Positions 17,515-26,708 of a stretch of DNA of 64,000 nucleotides are shown here, in pieces. The first letter of the stretch is position 1. Each line of letters begins with the position of its first letter. A program made the translations under genes and the position numbers. This stretch comes from Tabrizicola thermarum. GTDB lineage: Bacteria > Pseudomonadota > Alphaproteobacteria > Rhodobacterales > Rhodobacteraceae. The stretch is taken from NCBI RefSeq assembly GCF_003574395.1, contig NZ_QMJY01000081.1, forward strand, positions 1-64,000. Direction: 5' to 3'. The notes below the pieces were generated by a model that had not been told where the DNA came from, ran no database searches, and saw only the letters and a program-made list of their open reading frames with translations.

Positions 17515-19182
17515 TTGAACCAGATCGACCGAATCCTTTCCGCCCCGCCTTTCAACCTTGACGGCGCGGCGCGCGCCTGGGTGCGGTCCACCCTTGGCGC
17601 GATGGACCGGGCGGCCAAGGTTCGGCAGTTGTTCGTCCATCTCTGCTTTGGCACCGGGGCAGAGGTCGTGGACCGCATCACCGCCCTCGCCCCCGCCGGG
17701 ATCACCAAATTCTTCGGCCCAGACGCCACGGCGGAACTCGACACCCTCGACGCCCTGCGCGCCGCTGCCCCCATCCCCTACCTCGTCAGCGCCGACCTTG
17801 AAGGCAGCCGGATGAGCCCCTCCTTCGGGACCGAGGTGCCGAACCCCCTGGCGCTTGCGGCGGTAGACGACGTGCAGGCCTCTGCCACCATCGCCCGGAT
17901 CATGGCCGAAGAGGCGCGCGCCGCAGGGATCAACTGGTCCTTCACGCCCGTCATCGACATCAACGCGCTGTTCCGGTCCCCCATCGTGGCGACTCGGGGG
18001 CTGGGGTCCGACCCCGACCGCATCCGTAGACACGCCCTGGCGCATATCGCCGAGCTTCAGGCACATGGCGTCGCCGCCACGGTCAAGCACTGGCCGGGCG
18101 AGGGACACGACGACCGCGACCAGCATCTGGTGACCACGATCAACCCGCTGTCGCTGGAAGACTGGAACGCCACCCACGGCGCGCTTTACCGTGCCGCTAT
18201 CGAAGCGGGCGTGATGGCGGTCATGTCGGCGCACATCGCCTTTCCGGGCTATGTCCTTGCCAATGACCCCGACGCGGGGCTCGAGGCCTGCCGCCCCGCC
18301 TCGGTTTCGCCCCTTCTCAACCAGACGCTTTTGCGCGGCGAGTTGGGGTTCAACGGCGTGATCGTTTCGGACGCAACGCCCATGGCCGGTTTCGGCGCCT
18401 GGGCGCACCGCGACGAGATGTTGCCAGAGGTCGTCGCCTCGGGCTGCGACGTGATCCTGTTCTCGGACGAGCCCGAGGCCGACATCGCCCGGATCGAGGC
18501 GGCACTGGACGATGGGCGGATCAGCCCCGAACGGCTGGACGAAGCACTGATCCGGGTTCTGGGGCTCAAGGCCTGGCTGGGGCTGCACCGCGACGGACGC
18601 GCGCCCGCCGACCGCAGCCGCCTGGCCCGGCCCGAGGATGCCGCGACCGCGCAAGCGATCACCGGCCGCGCGCCGACGCTGGTGAAGGATGTGCGGGGCC
18701 TCCTGCCCCTGTCCCCCGACCGCCACCGCCGCGTTCTGGTCTACACGACCGGCATCGTGACTCCCCTGCATGGCGACGGGATGCCGATGGCCTTCCCGGA
18801 CATGCTGCGCGCCGAAGGCTTCGAGGTCACGGTCCATCAGCCCGGCGACAAGCTGGACCAGCGCGACTTCGATCTGGTGCTGTTCGTGATGGGCGAGGAA
18901 ACGCTTCTGACCCGTGGCCGCATCTTCCTGGACTGGAACCGGCTGACCGGAGGCATGCACGGCGCGATGCAGCGGCACTGGCACGAGGTGCCGACGGCGC
19001 TGATTTCCTTCGGCTATCCCTATTACCTCTACGACGCGCCCCGGATGCCCTGCGTGGTCAATGCCTATGCCACGATGGACAGCATGCAGCGCGCCACACT
19101 CGACTGCCTTCTGGGCCGCGCGCCGTTCCGGGGCACCAGCCCCGTCGATCCCTTCTGCGGCCTGCCAGACGCCCGTTACTGA
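17515..19182 (+). CDS. Glycoside hydrolase family 3 protein
   Basis: Protein of 555 residues. The N-terminal TIM barrel (about 30-350) is GH3: AGITKFFG strand, ADLEGSR, KHWPGEGHDDRDQH at 191-204 with the Asp/His pair characteristic of NagZ-type enzymes, and the nucleophile region GVIVSDA with D286. Residues 380-555 form a second alpha/beta domain (VLVYTTGIVTP, DFDLVLFVMGEE). No signal peptide is seen, so the substrate must be imported. The start is TTG with GGAG six bases upstream; no in-frame ATG is nearby. Position after xylA suggests it releases xylose from short oligosaccharides, but the NagZ-like dyad also allows a beta-N-acetylhexosaminidase-type role. Confidence 0.82.
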   Translation: MNQIDRILSAPPFNLDGAARAWVRSTLGAMDRAAKVRQLFVHLCFGTGAEVVDRITALAPAGITKFFGPDATAELDTLDALRAAAPIPYLVSADLEGSRMSPSFGTEVPNPLALAAVDDVQASATIARIMAEEARAAGINWSFTPVIDINALFRSPIVATRGLGSDPDRIRRHALAHIAELQAHGVAATVKHWPGEGHDDRDQHLVTTINPLSLEDWNATHGALYRAAIEAGVMAVMSAHIAFPGYVLANDPDAGLEACRPASVSPLLNQTLLRGELGFNGVIVSDATPMAGFGAWAHRDEMLPEVVASGCDVILFSDEPEADIARIEAALDDGRISPERLDEALIRVLGLKAWLGLHRDGRAPADRSRLARPEDAATAQAITGRAPTLVKDVRGLLPLSPDRHRRVLVYTTGIVTPLHGDGMPMAFPDMLRAEGFEVTVHQPGDKLDQRDFDLVLFVMGEETLLTRGRIFLDWNRLTGGMHGAMQRHWHEVPTALISFGYPYYLYDAPRMPCVVNAYATMDSMQRATLDCLLGRAPFRGTSPVDPFCGLPDARY

Positions 19183-19305
19183 CCTGACTTCGGCTCTCCC
19201 CGGCGCCGGATCGACAAGAAAAACTTGTCGGTCTGCCGATTTTCTTGGCTTCCGGCCGCGAGAGCGGGGTGCAAGACTGGCCGGGCAACGGGGTTGGGTG
19301 CGACG

Positions 19306-20970
19306 ATGCGAAACGGCGGGCAGCTACTGGTCGAATGTCTGATCGCGCTGGGGGCGCGGAAGGGCTTCGGCGTGCCGGGGGAAAGCTATCTGGCCGTTCT
19401 GGATGCGCTGCACGACACGGCCGGCAGGCTGGATTTCGTGCTGTGCCGGAACGAGGGCGGTGCGGCCTTCATGGCAGCGGCCTGGGGCAAGCTGACCGGG
19501 CAGCCGGGCCTGTGCTTCGTGACGCGCGGTCCGGGGGTGACCAATGCCTCGATCGGCATCCACACGGCGATGCAGGACAGCGCGCCGATGATCGTTCTGG
19601 TCGGCCAGGTCGGCACCGATATGCGCGGGCGCGAGGCCTTCCAGGAACTCGACTACCGCGCGGTTTTCGGCACCATGGCGAAATGGGTGGTCGAGATCGA
19701 CGATGCAAACCGCATCCCCGAGCTTCTCTCCCGCGCCTGGATCACCGCCACCACGGGCCGCCCCGGCCCGGTGGTCATCGCCCTGCCCGAGGACATGCTG
19801 TCCGGTCCCGCCTCGGCTCCGGCGCTGACCGGCCCCGCCCGCATTGGCGAGCCGGCGCCCGAACCGGCAGCCCTTGCCGAGGCGCTGGCGCTGCTGGCAG
19901 GCGCCGAACGCCCTGCGATCCTGATTGGCGGCTGCAACTGGACCGAGGCCGGTCGGGCCGCCCTGCAAGGCTTTGCCGAGGCCTCCGACATCCCCGTGGT
20001 GGCGGCGCTGCGCTATCAGGACATGTTCGACAATCACTCGCCCTGTTACGCGGGCGACCTGGGTCTTGGCCTTGCGGCGGGGGTGCGCAAGACCATGACC
20101 GAGGCGGACGTGGTGCTGGCGCTCAACACCCGGTTCGGGGAAATCTCGACCGAAGGCTACACCCTGTTCCAGGTCCCGACGCCGCGGCAGAAGATCATCC
20201 ATGTCCATGCCTCGGCGGCAGAGATCGGCAAGGTCTATATCCCGATGCTCGGCATACCCGCCGGGCCGAACGCCTTTGTCGCCGCCCTGACCCCGGTGCA
20301 TGGGCCCTGGGCAGACTGGCGCAAACGGGCGCGGGCGGATTACGAGGCGACCTTTGCCCTGCCGCCGCAGCCCTCTCCGGTGGACATGGGGCTGGTGACT
20401 GCCCACCTGCGAGAGGTGCTGCCCGAGGATGCGATCCTGACCAACGGGGCGGGAAATTTCACGGTCTGGCCAAACAAGTTCTTCAGATTCGGCCCCAAGG
20501 CGCGGCTTCTGGCCCCGCAGTCCGGCGCGATGGGCTATGGCATCCCCGCCGCGATTGCCGCCAAGGTCGCCTGCCCCGACCGCACCGTGGTCTGCTTTGC
20601 CGGGGACGGCGATTTCCAGATGACCTGCCAGGAGCTTGGCACCGCGATGCAGGCCGGGGCGCAGCCGATCATCCTGATCCTGAACAACGGCACCTACGGC
20701 ACGATCCGCGCGCATCAGGAACGCACCTACCCAGCCCGCGTCCTGGGCACCGATCTGCACAACCCAGATTTCGTGATGCTGGCGAACGCCTACGGCTTTC
20801 ACGCGGAAAAGGTGAACCGGACCGAGGACTTCCCCGCCGCCTTCGCCCGCGCCCGCGCCAGCCGGACCGGCGCGGTCCTTGACCTTGCCATCTCGGCCGA
20901 GGCGCTGACCCCCCGGCAAACCCTGTCGCAGATGCGCGCCACCGCCCTTGCCACGAAAGACCCCAAATGA
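19306..20970 (+). CDS. Thiamine-diphosphate-dependent enzyme (acetolactate-synthase-like)
   Basis: Protein of 554 residues in the three-domain ThDP fold. The cofactor-activating glutamate is E50 in CRNEGGA, the pyrimidine domain carries FVTRGPGVTNA, and the ThDP/Mg motif runs from GDGDF at 433 to NNGTYG at 460-465. It resembles the acetolactate synthase/benzoylformate decarboxylase/glyoxylate carboligase superfamily, but I cannot place it in a characterised subgroup, so the reaction is open (decarboxylation or carboligation of a 2-oxo acid). The ATG at 19306 is the first family-like start. It leads a five-gene overlapping operon with hydantoinase-type and oxidoreductase genes, sharing ATGA with the next gene, so it probably processes a product of that pathway. 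Confidence 0.82.
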   Translation: MRNGGQLLVECLIALGARKGFGVPGESYLAVLDALHDTAGRLDFVLCRNEGGAAFMAAAWGKLTGQPGLCFVTRGPGVTNASIGIHTAMQDSAPMIVLVGQVGTDMRGREAFQELDYRAVFGTMAKWVVEIDDANRIPELLSRAWITATTGRPGPVVIALPEDMLSGPASAPALTGPARIGEPAPEPAALAEALALLAGAERPAILIGGCNWTEAGRAALQGFAEASDIPVVAALRYQDMFDNHSPCYAGDLGLGLAAGVRKTMTEADVVLALNTRFGEISTEGYTLFQVPTPRQKIIHVHASAAEIGKVYIPMLGIPAGPNAFVAALTPVHGPWADWRKRARADYEATFALPPQPSPVDMGLVTAHLREVLPEDAILTNGAGNFTVWPNKFFRFGPKARLLAPQSGAMGYGIPAAIAAKVACPDRTVVCFAGDGDFQMTCQELGTAMQAGAQPIILILNNGTYGTIRAHQERTYPARVLGTDLHNPDFVMLANAYGFHAEKVNRTEDFPAAFARARASRTGAVLDLAISAEALTPRQTLSQMRATALATKDPK

Positions 20971-23054
20971 CCCGCCAGATCCGCATTGGCGCCGACATTG
21001 GCGGCACCTTCACCGACATCGCCCTGGACCTCGACGGAGCGATCCATTCAACCAAGGTGCTGACGACCTATGCCGCGCCGGAGCAGGCCATCCTTGACGG
21101 CATGGACATCGTGCTGGCCGAGGCGGGGCTGGGCTATGGCGACCTGGACCTCCTGATCCACGGCACCACGCTGGCCACCAATGCGCTGATCGAACGGCGC
21201 GGGGCGAAGGTCGCCTTCGTCACGACCGAAGGCTTCCGCGACGTGATCGAGATGCGCACGGAAAGCCGCTTCGACCAGTATGACCTGAACCTCGTCCTGC
21301 CGCCGCCCTTGGTCCCGCGCGAAGACCGCTTTCCCGTCCGCGGCAGGATCGGCGCGCAGGGGCAGGAGCTGGCGCCGCTGGACGAAGCCGCGCTGCACGA
21401 TCTGGCCGACCGGATCGCCGGGGGCGGCTACGGCGCCGTGGCCATCGGCTTCATCCATTCCTACGCGAACCCCTCCCACGAACGCCGCGCGCGCGACATC
21501 ATCGCGGCGAAGGTCGCCGTTCCGATCTCCATCTCCTCCGACGTCTCGCCCCAGATGCGCGAGTTCGAACGCTTCAACACCGTCTGCGCCAATGCCTATG
21601 TCCGCCCGCAGATGGCCGATTACCTGGGCCGGCTGCAGACCCGGTTGAAAGACAGGGGCGCGACATGCCCCGTGTTCATGATTCATTCCGGCGGCGGGCT
21701 GATCTCGGTCGAAACCGCCGCCGAGTTCCCGGTGCGGCTGGTGGAATCCGGCCCGGCAGGCGGGGCGATCTTTGCCGCCGACGTGGCGCAAAGGTTCGGA
21801 CTGGAGAAGGTGGTCAGCTTCGACATGGGCGGGACCACGGCCAAGATCTGCCTGATCGAGGGCTATCAGCCCAAGACCGCACGCACCTTCGAGGTTGCGC
21901 GCACCACCCGTTTCGCCAAGGGGTCGGGCATGCCGATCTCGATCCCGGTGATCGAGATGATCGAGATTGGTGCGGGCGGCGGCTCGCTGGCCTGGGTCGA
22001 TGCCATGGGGCGCATCCAGACCGGCCCGGAAAGTGCCGGGTCCGAGCCAGGCCCGGCCTGCTATCAGCGCGGCGGCACCAGGCCCGCGATCACCGATGCC
22101 GATCTGGTGCTGGGCAAGATCGACCCCGACAGCTTTGCCGGTGGCGCGATCCGGCTGTCCACCGACAAAGCCCGGTCCGCGATAGCTACCGGGGTGGGCG
22201 ACCGGCTGGGTCTGCCCGTCGAGGCCGCCGCCTTCGGCATCGTCGAGGTGGTGGACGAGAACATGGCCAATGCCGCGCGTGTTCATGCGGTGGAAAACGG
22301 CAAGAACATCTCGGACAACATCATGGTGGCCTTTGGCGGGGCCGCGCCCCTGCACGCCGCGCGGCTGTGCGAGAAGCTGGGGATCGACCAATGCCTTGTC
22401 CCGCCGGGCGCGGGGGTCGGGTCGGCCATCGGGTTCCTGAAGGCCCCCTTCGGCTATGAGGCGCTGGCCTCCAGGGTCATCCGGCTGTCCAGCTTCGATG
22501 CCGATGCCATGAACGCGCTGGTGGCCGACCTCAAGACCACGGCGGAAGGCTTCGTCCGCTCGGGCAGTTCGGGCGCCATCCGGCGCGAGATCATCGCCTA
22601 CATGCGCTATGTCGGGCAGGGCTGGGAGATCCCGCTGCCGCTGCCCGACCGCAGCTTTGCCCCCGGCGATGCCGACACCCTGCGCCGCGACTTCCGGACC
22701 GCTTATGCGCGGTTCTTCGGGCGGGCCATCGACGGGCTTGAAGACCTTGAGATCGAGATCGTCACCGTCTCGGTCAAGGCGCAGGACCTTCGCCCCGCGC
22801 CCACCCGGCACGACCTTACCCTGGGCCATACCGAGGCGGGTGCGCCGCTCTCACGTCCCGTGTTCGATCCGGCGCGGGGTGAGACCCTCTTCAGCACGGA
22901 GGTCGCGCGCGACGCGCTGCGGCCGGGCGACCGGGTGAAGGGTCCGGCCGTGGTGGTGGAGCGCGAAACGACGACCATCGTCACCTCGCCCTTCGACGTG
23001 GTGATGCAGGGCGACGGCAGCCTGCTTCTGATCCGCAGGGAGGCGGGGAAATGA
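20967..23054 (+). CDS. hyuA: Hydantoinase/oxoprolinase A-type subunit
   Basis: Protein of 695 residues with the ATP-binding ASKHA signature of the HyuA/OplA group: DIGGTFTD at 10-17, LIHGTTLATNALIERRGA, and the second phosphate motif FDMGGTTAKICLI. The following GAGGGSLAWVD and GPGP-type segments match N-methylhydantoinase A and acetone carboxylase beta-like proteins. With its B partner it should use ATP to open a cyclic amide or activate a carbonyl. It overlaps both neighbours by four bases, so the A:B ratio is probably fixed by coupling. The substrate cannot be predicted. Confidence 0.87.
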   Translation: MTRQIRIGADIGGTFTDIALDLDGAIHSTKVLTTYAAPEQAILDGMDIVLAEAGLGYGDLDLLIHGTTLATNALIERRGAKVAFVTTEGFRDVIEMRTESRFDQYDLNLVLPPPLVPREDRFPVRGRIGAQGQELAPLDEAALHDLADRIAGGGYGAVAIGFIHSYANPSHERRARDIIAAKVAVPISISSDVSPQMREFERFNTVCANAYVRPQMADYLGRLQTRLKDRGATCPVFMIHSGGGLISVETAAEFPVRLVESGPAGGAIFAADVAQRFGLEKVVSFDMGGTTAKICLIEGYQPKTARTFEVARTTRFAKGSGMPISIPVIEMIEIGAGGGSLAWVDAMGRIQTGPESAGSEPGPACYQRGGTRPAITDADLVLGKIDPDSFAGGAIRLSTDKARSAIATGVGDRLGLPVEAAAFGIVEVVDENMANAARVHAVENGKNISDNIMVAFGGAAPLHAARLCEKLGIDQCLVPPGAGVGSAIGFLKAPFGYEALASRVIRLSSFDADAMNALVADLKTTAEGFVRSGSSGAIRREIIAYMRYVGQGWEIPLPLPDRSFAPGDADTLRRDFRTAYARFFGRAIDGLEDLEIEIVTVSVKAQDLRPAPTRHDLTLGHTEAGAPLSRPVFDPARGETLFSTEVARDALRPGDRVKGPAVVVERETTTIVTSPFDVVMQGDGSLLLIRREAGK

Positions 23055-24664
23055 CCGACGCGACCTTCGACATCCGCATGCAGGTGATGTGGAACCGGCT
23101 GATTTCCGTGGTGGAGGAGCAGGCGATGACGCTCCTCCGCACCGCCTTTTCCACCTCTGTTCGCGAGGCCGGGGACCTGTCGGCGGGCGTCTTCGACCCG
23201 CAGGGCCGGATGCTGGCGCAGGCGGTCACCGGCACGCCGGGCCATGTGAACACGATGGCCGAGGCGGTGGGACATTTCATCGCCGAAATCGGGCGCGGGA
23301 ACATGTTTCCGGGCGACACCTATGTGACCAACGACCCCTGGAAGGGCACAGGGCACCTGCACGACATCACCATGGTCTCGCCCAGCTTCAAGGGCGACCG
23401 ACTGGTCGGGTTCTTCGCCTGCACGGCGCATGTGGTCGATGTCGGCGGGCGGGGCTTCGGGGCGGATGGCAAGTCGGTCTACGAGGAAGGCATCCAGATC
23501 CCGATCATGAAATTCGCCGAACGCGGCGCAGTGAATGACACGCTGATCCGGCTTCTGCGCGCCAATGTGCGCGAGCCCGATCAGGTCGTGGGCGATTTCT
23601 ACTCGCTGGCCGCCTGCAACGACGTCGGCCACCGCCGCCTGATCGCGATGATGGAGGAAACCGGGCTGGACAGGCTGGACGCGCTGGGCGAGTTCATCTT
23701 CACCCGCACCAGGGCGGCGATGGCCGAACGCATCGCGGCCCTGCCCAGAGGGCGGTGGGAGAATGTCCTGCTGACCGACGGCTACGACGCCCCGGTGAAA
23801 CTGGCCTGCACGGCAGAGATCGGAGACGGGGTGGTGAACGTGGACTTCACCGGGTCTGATCCGGTGAACGCAAAGGGCATCAACGTGCCGGTGATCTACA
23901 CCAAGGCCTATGCCTCTTACGCGCTGAAATGCGTGGTCGCGCCGGACATCCCGAACAACTGGGCCTCGCTTCAGGCCTTCACCATCAGCTCGCCCGAGAA
24001 CATCCTGAACGCCCCCCGGCCCGCGCCCGTCTCGGTGCGGCATGTCATCGGCCATCTGGTCCCCGATCTGGTCCTTGGCGCGCTGGCGCAGGCGCTGCCG
24101 GGCAAGGTGCTGGCCGAAGGCGCGGCGGCCTTGTGGAACATCCACATGTCGGTGCGCCCCGTCGCCGGTCAAGCCGGGCGGCGGGCCGAGATCCTGATGT
24201 TCAACTCGGGGGGAATGGGAGCCCGGCCCGGGCTGGACGGGCTGTCGGCCACCGCCTTCCCCTCGGGCGTGATGACCATGCCGATCGAGGCGACGGAACA
24301 GACCGGCCCGGTGGTGATCTGGCGCAAGGAACTGCGCCCGGATTCGGGCGGCGACGGGCAGTTTCGCGGCGGGCTGGGCCAGATCATCGAGATCGAACCT
24401 GCGCCGGGGCATGAGTTCGACTTCTCGGCCATGTTCGACCGGGTGGGCCATCCGGCGCGCGGCCGCGACGGCGGGCAGCCGGGGGCTCCGGGCGGCGTGG
24501 CGCTGGACGATGGCACGCAACTGAAACCGAAGGGCTGGCAGCATGTCCCTGCCGGGCGGCGGCTGGTGCTGCACCTGCCGGGCGGAGGAGGCTTTGGCGA
24601 TCCCGCCGACCGCGACCCGAAGGCGCGGGCCAATGATCTGTCGAAGGGCTATGTGACGAAATGA
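23051..24664 (+). CDS. hyuB: Hydantoinase/oxoprolinase B-type subunit
   Basis: Protein of 537 residues, the usual partner of HyuA. Visible family segments are LISVVEEQAMTLLRTAFS at the N-terminus, DLSAGVFDPQGRMLAQ, the metal-site-like GDTYVTNDPWKGTGHLHD and, near the C-terminus, ELRPDSGGDGQFRGGLGQ. Length fits N-methylhydantoinase B/acetone carboxylase alpha relatives. It overlaps hyuA and the downstream SDR gene by four bases each. Together, HyuA and HyuB form an ATP-dependent hydrolase or carboxylase; which one cannot be decided from sequence alone. No gamma subunit of acetone carboxylase is adjacent, which favours the hydantoinase/oxoprolinase type. Confidence 0.87.
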   Translation: MTDATFDIRMQVMWNRLISVVEEQAMTLLRTAFSTSVREAGDLSAGVFDPQGRMLAQAVTGTPGHVNTMAEAVGHFIAEIGRGNMFPGDTYVTNDPWKGTGHLHDITMVSPSFKGDRLVGFFACTAHVVDVGGRGFGADGKSVYEEGIQIPIMKFAERGAVNDTLIRLLRANVREPDQVVGDFYSLAACNDVGHRRLIAMMEETGLDRLDALGEFIFTRTRAAMAERIAALPRGRWENVLLTDGYDAPVKLACTAEIGDGVVNVDFTGSDPVNAKGINVPVIYTKAYASYALKCVVAPDIPNNWASLQAFTISSPENILNAPRPAPVSVRHVIGHLVPDLVLGALAQALPGKVLAEGAAALWNIHMSVRPVAGQAGRRAEILMFNSGGMGARPGLDGLSATAFPSGVMTMPIEATEQTGPVVIWRKELRPDSGGDGQFRGGLGQIIEIEPAPGHEFDFSAMFDRVGHPARGRDGGQPGAPGGVALDDGTQLKPKGWQHVPAGRRLVLHLPGGGGFGDPADRDPKARANDLSKGYVTK

Positions 24665-25491
24665 CCTCTCCACTCTACGACCGCATCCTGTTGACCGGCG
24701 CCGCCGGACGTCTTGGCACCCATCTGCGCGGCGGGCTTGCGCCCCTGTGCCGCGAGCTGCGTCTGGCCGATCTGGCCCCGATCGCCGACCTGCGCCCGAA
24801 CGAGACCGCGTTGCGGTTCGACCTCGCCGACATGGCCGCGACCGTCGCCGCCTGCGAGGGCGTCGATGCCATCGTCCATTTCGGCGGCATCGCGATGGAG
24901 GCCGGCTGGGAGGCCGTGCTGAACGCCAATATCCGCGGCAGCTATCACGTCTACGAAGGCGCGCGGCAGCATGGCGTGGGGCGGGTGGTCTATGCCAGCT
25001 CCGTCCACGCCATCGGCTACCATCGGCTGGAGGACCAGATCGACGCCAGGGCCCCGCACCGGCCTGACGGGCTTTACGGGTTGTCGAAATGCTTTGCCGA
25101 AGACCTCGGGCGGCTCTACTGGGACAAGTTCGGGATCGAGACGGCGGCGCTGCGCATCTTCTCCAGCTTTCCCGAACCGGCGGACCGGCGGATGCTGTGG
25201 TCCTGGCTGTCGTTTCAGGATTGCATCCGGCTGGTGACCGCCGCCCTGACCGCCCCGCGCGTGGGCTTCACCACGGCCTTCGGCATTTCGGACAACAGGG
25301 TCAAGCCGGTCGACAACCGTCTGGCGCGGCATCTGGGCTTTCACCCGCTGGACAACACCGAAGCCTACCGCGCCCAGGTCGAGGAGAAGACACCCACCCC
25401 CGATCCCCGCGCAGAATCCGTCGCGCGGCTGGGCGGCTGGTTCATCGACCTCGGCCACCCCGACGACACCGACGACAAGGACGCAACATGA
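24661..25491 (+). CDS. NAD-dependent SDR, uronate-dehydrogenase-like
   Basis: Protein of 276 residues of the extended SDR fold: glycine turn GAAGRLG at 13-19, aspartate-rich FDLADM at the adenine site, the serine strand VVYASSVHAIGYH and catalytic Y139/K143 in LYGLSKCFAE. The layout (LLTGAAGRLG, LADLAP, GLYGLSKCF, C-terminal PDPR) closely follows characterised uronate dehydrogenases, which oxidise galacturonate or glucuronate to the aldaro-lactone with NAD. It lies inside the hydantoinase operon, overlapping hyuB and the oxidase gene by four bases each, so the true substrate may be a related sugar acid or hydroxy compound. Confidence 0.8.
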   Translation: MTSPLYDRILLTGAAGRLGTHLRGGLAPLCRELRLADLAPIADLRPNETALRFDLADMAATVAACEGVDAIVHFGGIAMEAGWEAVLNANIRGSYHVYEGARQHGVGRVVYASSVHAIGYHRLEDQIDARAPHRPDGLYGLSKCFAEDLGRLYWDKFGIETAALRIFSSFPEPADRRMLWSWLSFQDCIRLVTAALTAPRVGFTTAFGISDNRVKPVDNRLARHLGFHPLDNTEAYRAQVEEKTPTPDPRAESVARLGGWFIDLGHPDDTDDKDAT

Positions 25492-26696
25492 AACCCCGTT
25501 ACGATGTCGTCATCGTCGGCGGCGCGGTCATCGGCTCGGCGGTCGCCTATTTCCTGATGGCGAACCCGGATTTCGACGGCTCGGTGCTGGTGGTAGAGCG
25601 CGACCCGACCTATCGCCAGGCCTCGACCGCGCTGTCGGCCTCCTCGATCCGGGTGCAGTTCTCCAACCCGATCAACGTGAAGATCAGCCAGTTCGGCGCG
25701 GCCTTCCTGCGCGACTTTGCGACCACGATGCAGGTCAGGGGAGAGGCCCCTCCGGAGCTGAACTTCCACCCCGGCGGCTATCTCTTTCTGGCCAGCACCG
25801 CCGAGGGCGCACGGATCTTGCGGGAAAACCACGCCGTGCAGCGCGCCTGCGGGGCGGATGTGGTCCTCTGGGGGCCAGAGGAGCTGCAACACGCCTTCCC
25901 GCATCTGCGGGTCGATGACATCCTGCTGGCAAGCTATGGCCAGTCCGGCGAGGGCTGGTTCTCCAACACCGGGCTGATGAACGGCTTCAAGGCCAAGGCC
26001 CGCGAGCTGGGCGCGGATTATGTGACCGACGAAGTCGTGGCCATCGGGCGTGACGGGGGCCGGGTCACTTCGGTCACGCTGAAATCCGGGGCGGTCGTCT
26101 CCGCCGGCACAGTGGTCAACGCCTCGGGGCCTCGCGCCGCGCTCACCGCGCGCATGGCCGGGTTGGACCTGCCGGTAGAGCCGCGCAAGCGCACCGTCTT
26201 CGTCTTTGACTGCGCCACCTCGCCCGAGGGCAGCGCTAGGGTGAACGGCGGGCGCCTGCCGCTGATGATCGACCCTTCGGGCGTCTTCTGCCGCCCCGAG
26301 GGCCGTTATTTCCTGACCGGCGCGCCCCCCGCCGAAGACCCCGCCGTCGATTGGGACGACTTCACGCCGCGCTGGGAAGAATTCGACGACATCATCTGGC
26401 CCGCCCTCGCCCGGCGGTCCCCGGCCTTCGAGGCGATCAAGCCCGTCAATCAATGGGCCGGGCACTATGATTTCAACACGCTGGACCACAACCTGATCGT
26501 CGGCCCACACCCCGAGCTGCCGAATTTCCTTTTCGCCAACGGCTTTTCCGGCCACGGGCTGCAACAGGCCCCGGCGACCGGGCGCGCGGTATCCGAACTC
26601 ATCACCTATGGCGGCTTCCGCACCCTGGACCTGTCGGAGGTCGGCTATGGCCGCATCGTGCAAAACCGCCCCTTCCTGGAAAAAGCCGTGATCTGA
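25488..26696 (+). CDS. FAD-dependent amine/hydroxy-acid oxidase (DAO family)
   Basis: Protein of 402 residues of the D-amino-acid-oxidase/sarcosine-oxidase fold. The FAD-binding N-terminus is YDVVIVGGAVIGSAVAYFL followed by an acidic VVERDP strand end. STALSASSIRVQFSNPINV and the C-terminal segment HNLIVGPHPELPNFLFANGFSGHGLQQAP, in which GFSGHG contacts FAD, complete the pattern. It should oxidise a secondary amine, amino acid or 2-hydroxy acid. Last of five coupled genes, it ends 12 bases before a LysR regulator. In this context it may act on the amino acid derivative released by the HyuAB enzyme, but that is inference. Confidence 0.85.
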   Translation: MKPRYDVVIVGGAVIGSAVAYFLMANPDFDGSVLVVERDPTYRQASTALSASSIRVQFSNPINVKISQFGAAFLRDFATTMQVRGEAPPELNFHPGGYLFLASTAEGARILRENHAVQRACGADVVLWGPEELQHAFPHLRVDDILLASYGQSGEGWFSNTGLMNGFKAKARELGADYVTDEVVAIGRDGGRVTSVTLKSGAVVSAGTVVNASGPRAALTARMAGLDLPVEPRKRTVFVFDCATSPEGSARVNGGRLPLMIDPSGVFCRPEGRYFLTGAPPAEDPAVDWDDFTPRWEEFDDIIWPALARRSPAFEAIKPVNQWAGHYDFNTLDHNLIVGPHPELPNFLFANGFSGHGLQQAPATGRAVSELITYGGFRTLDLSEVGYGRIVQNRPFLEKAVI

Positions 26697-26708
26697 CGCA
26701 GAGGCCCG

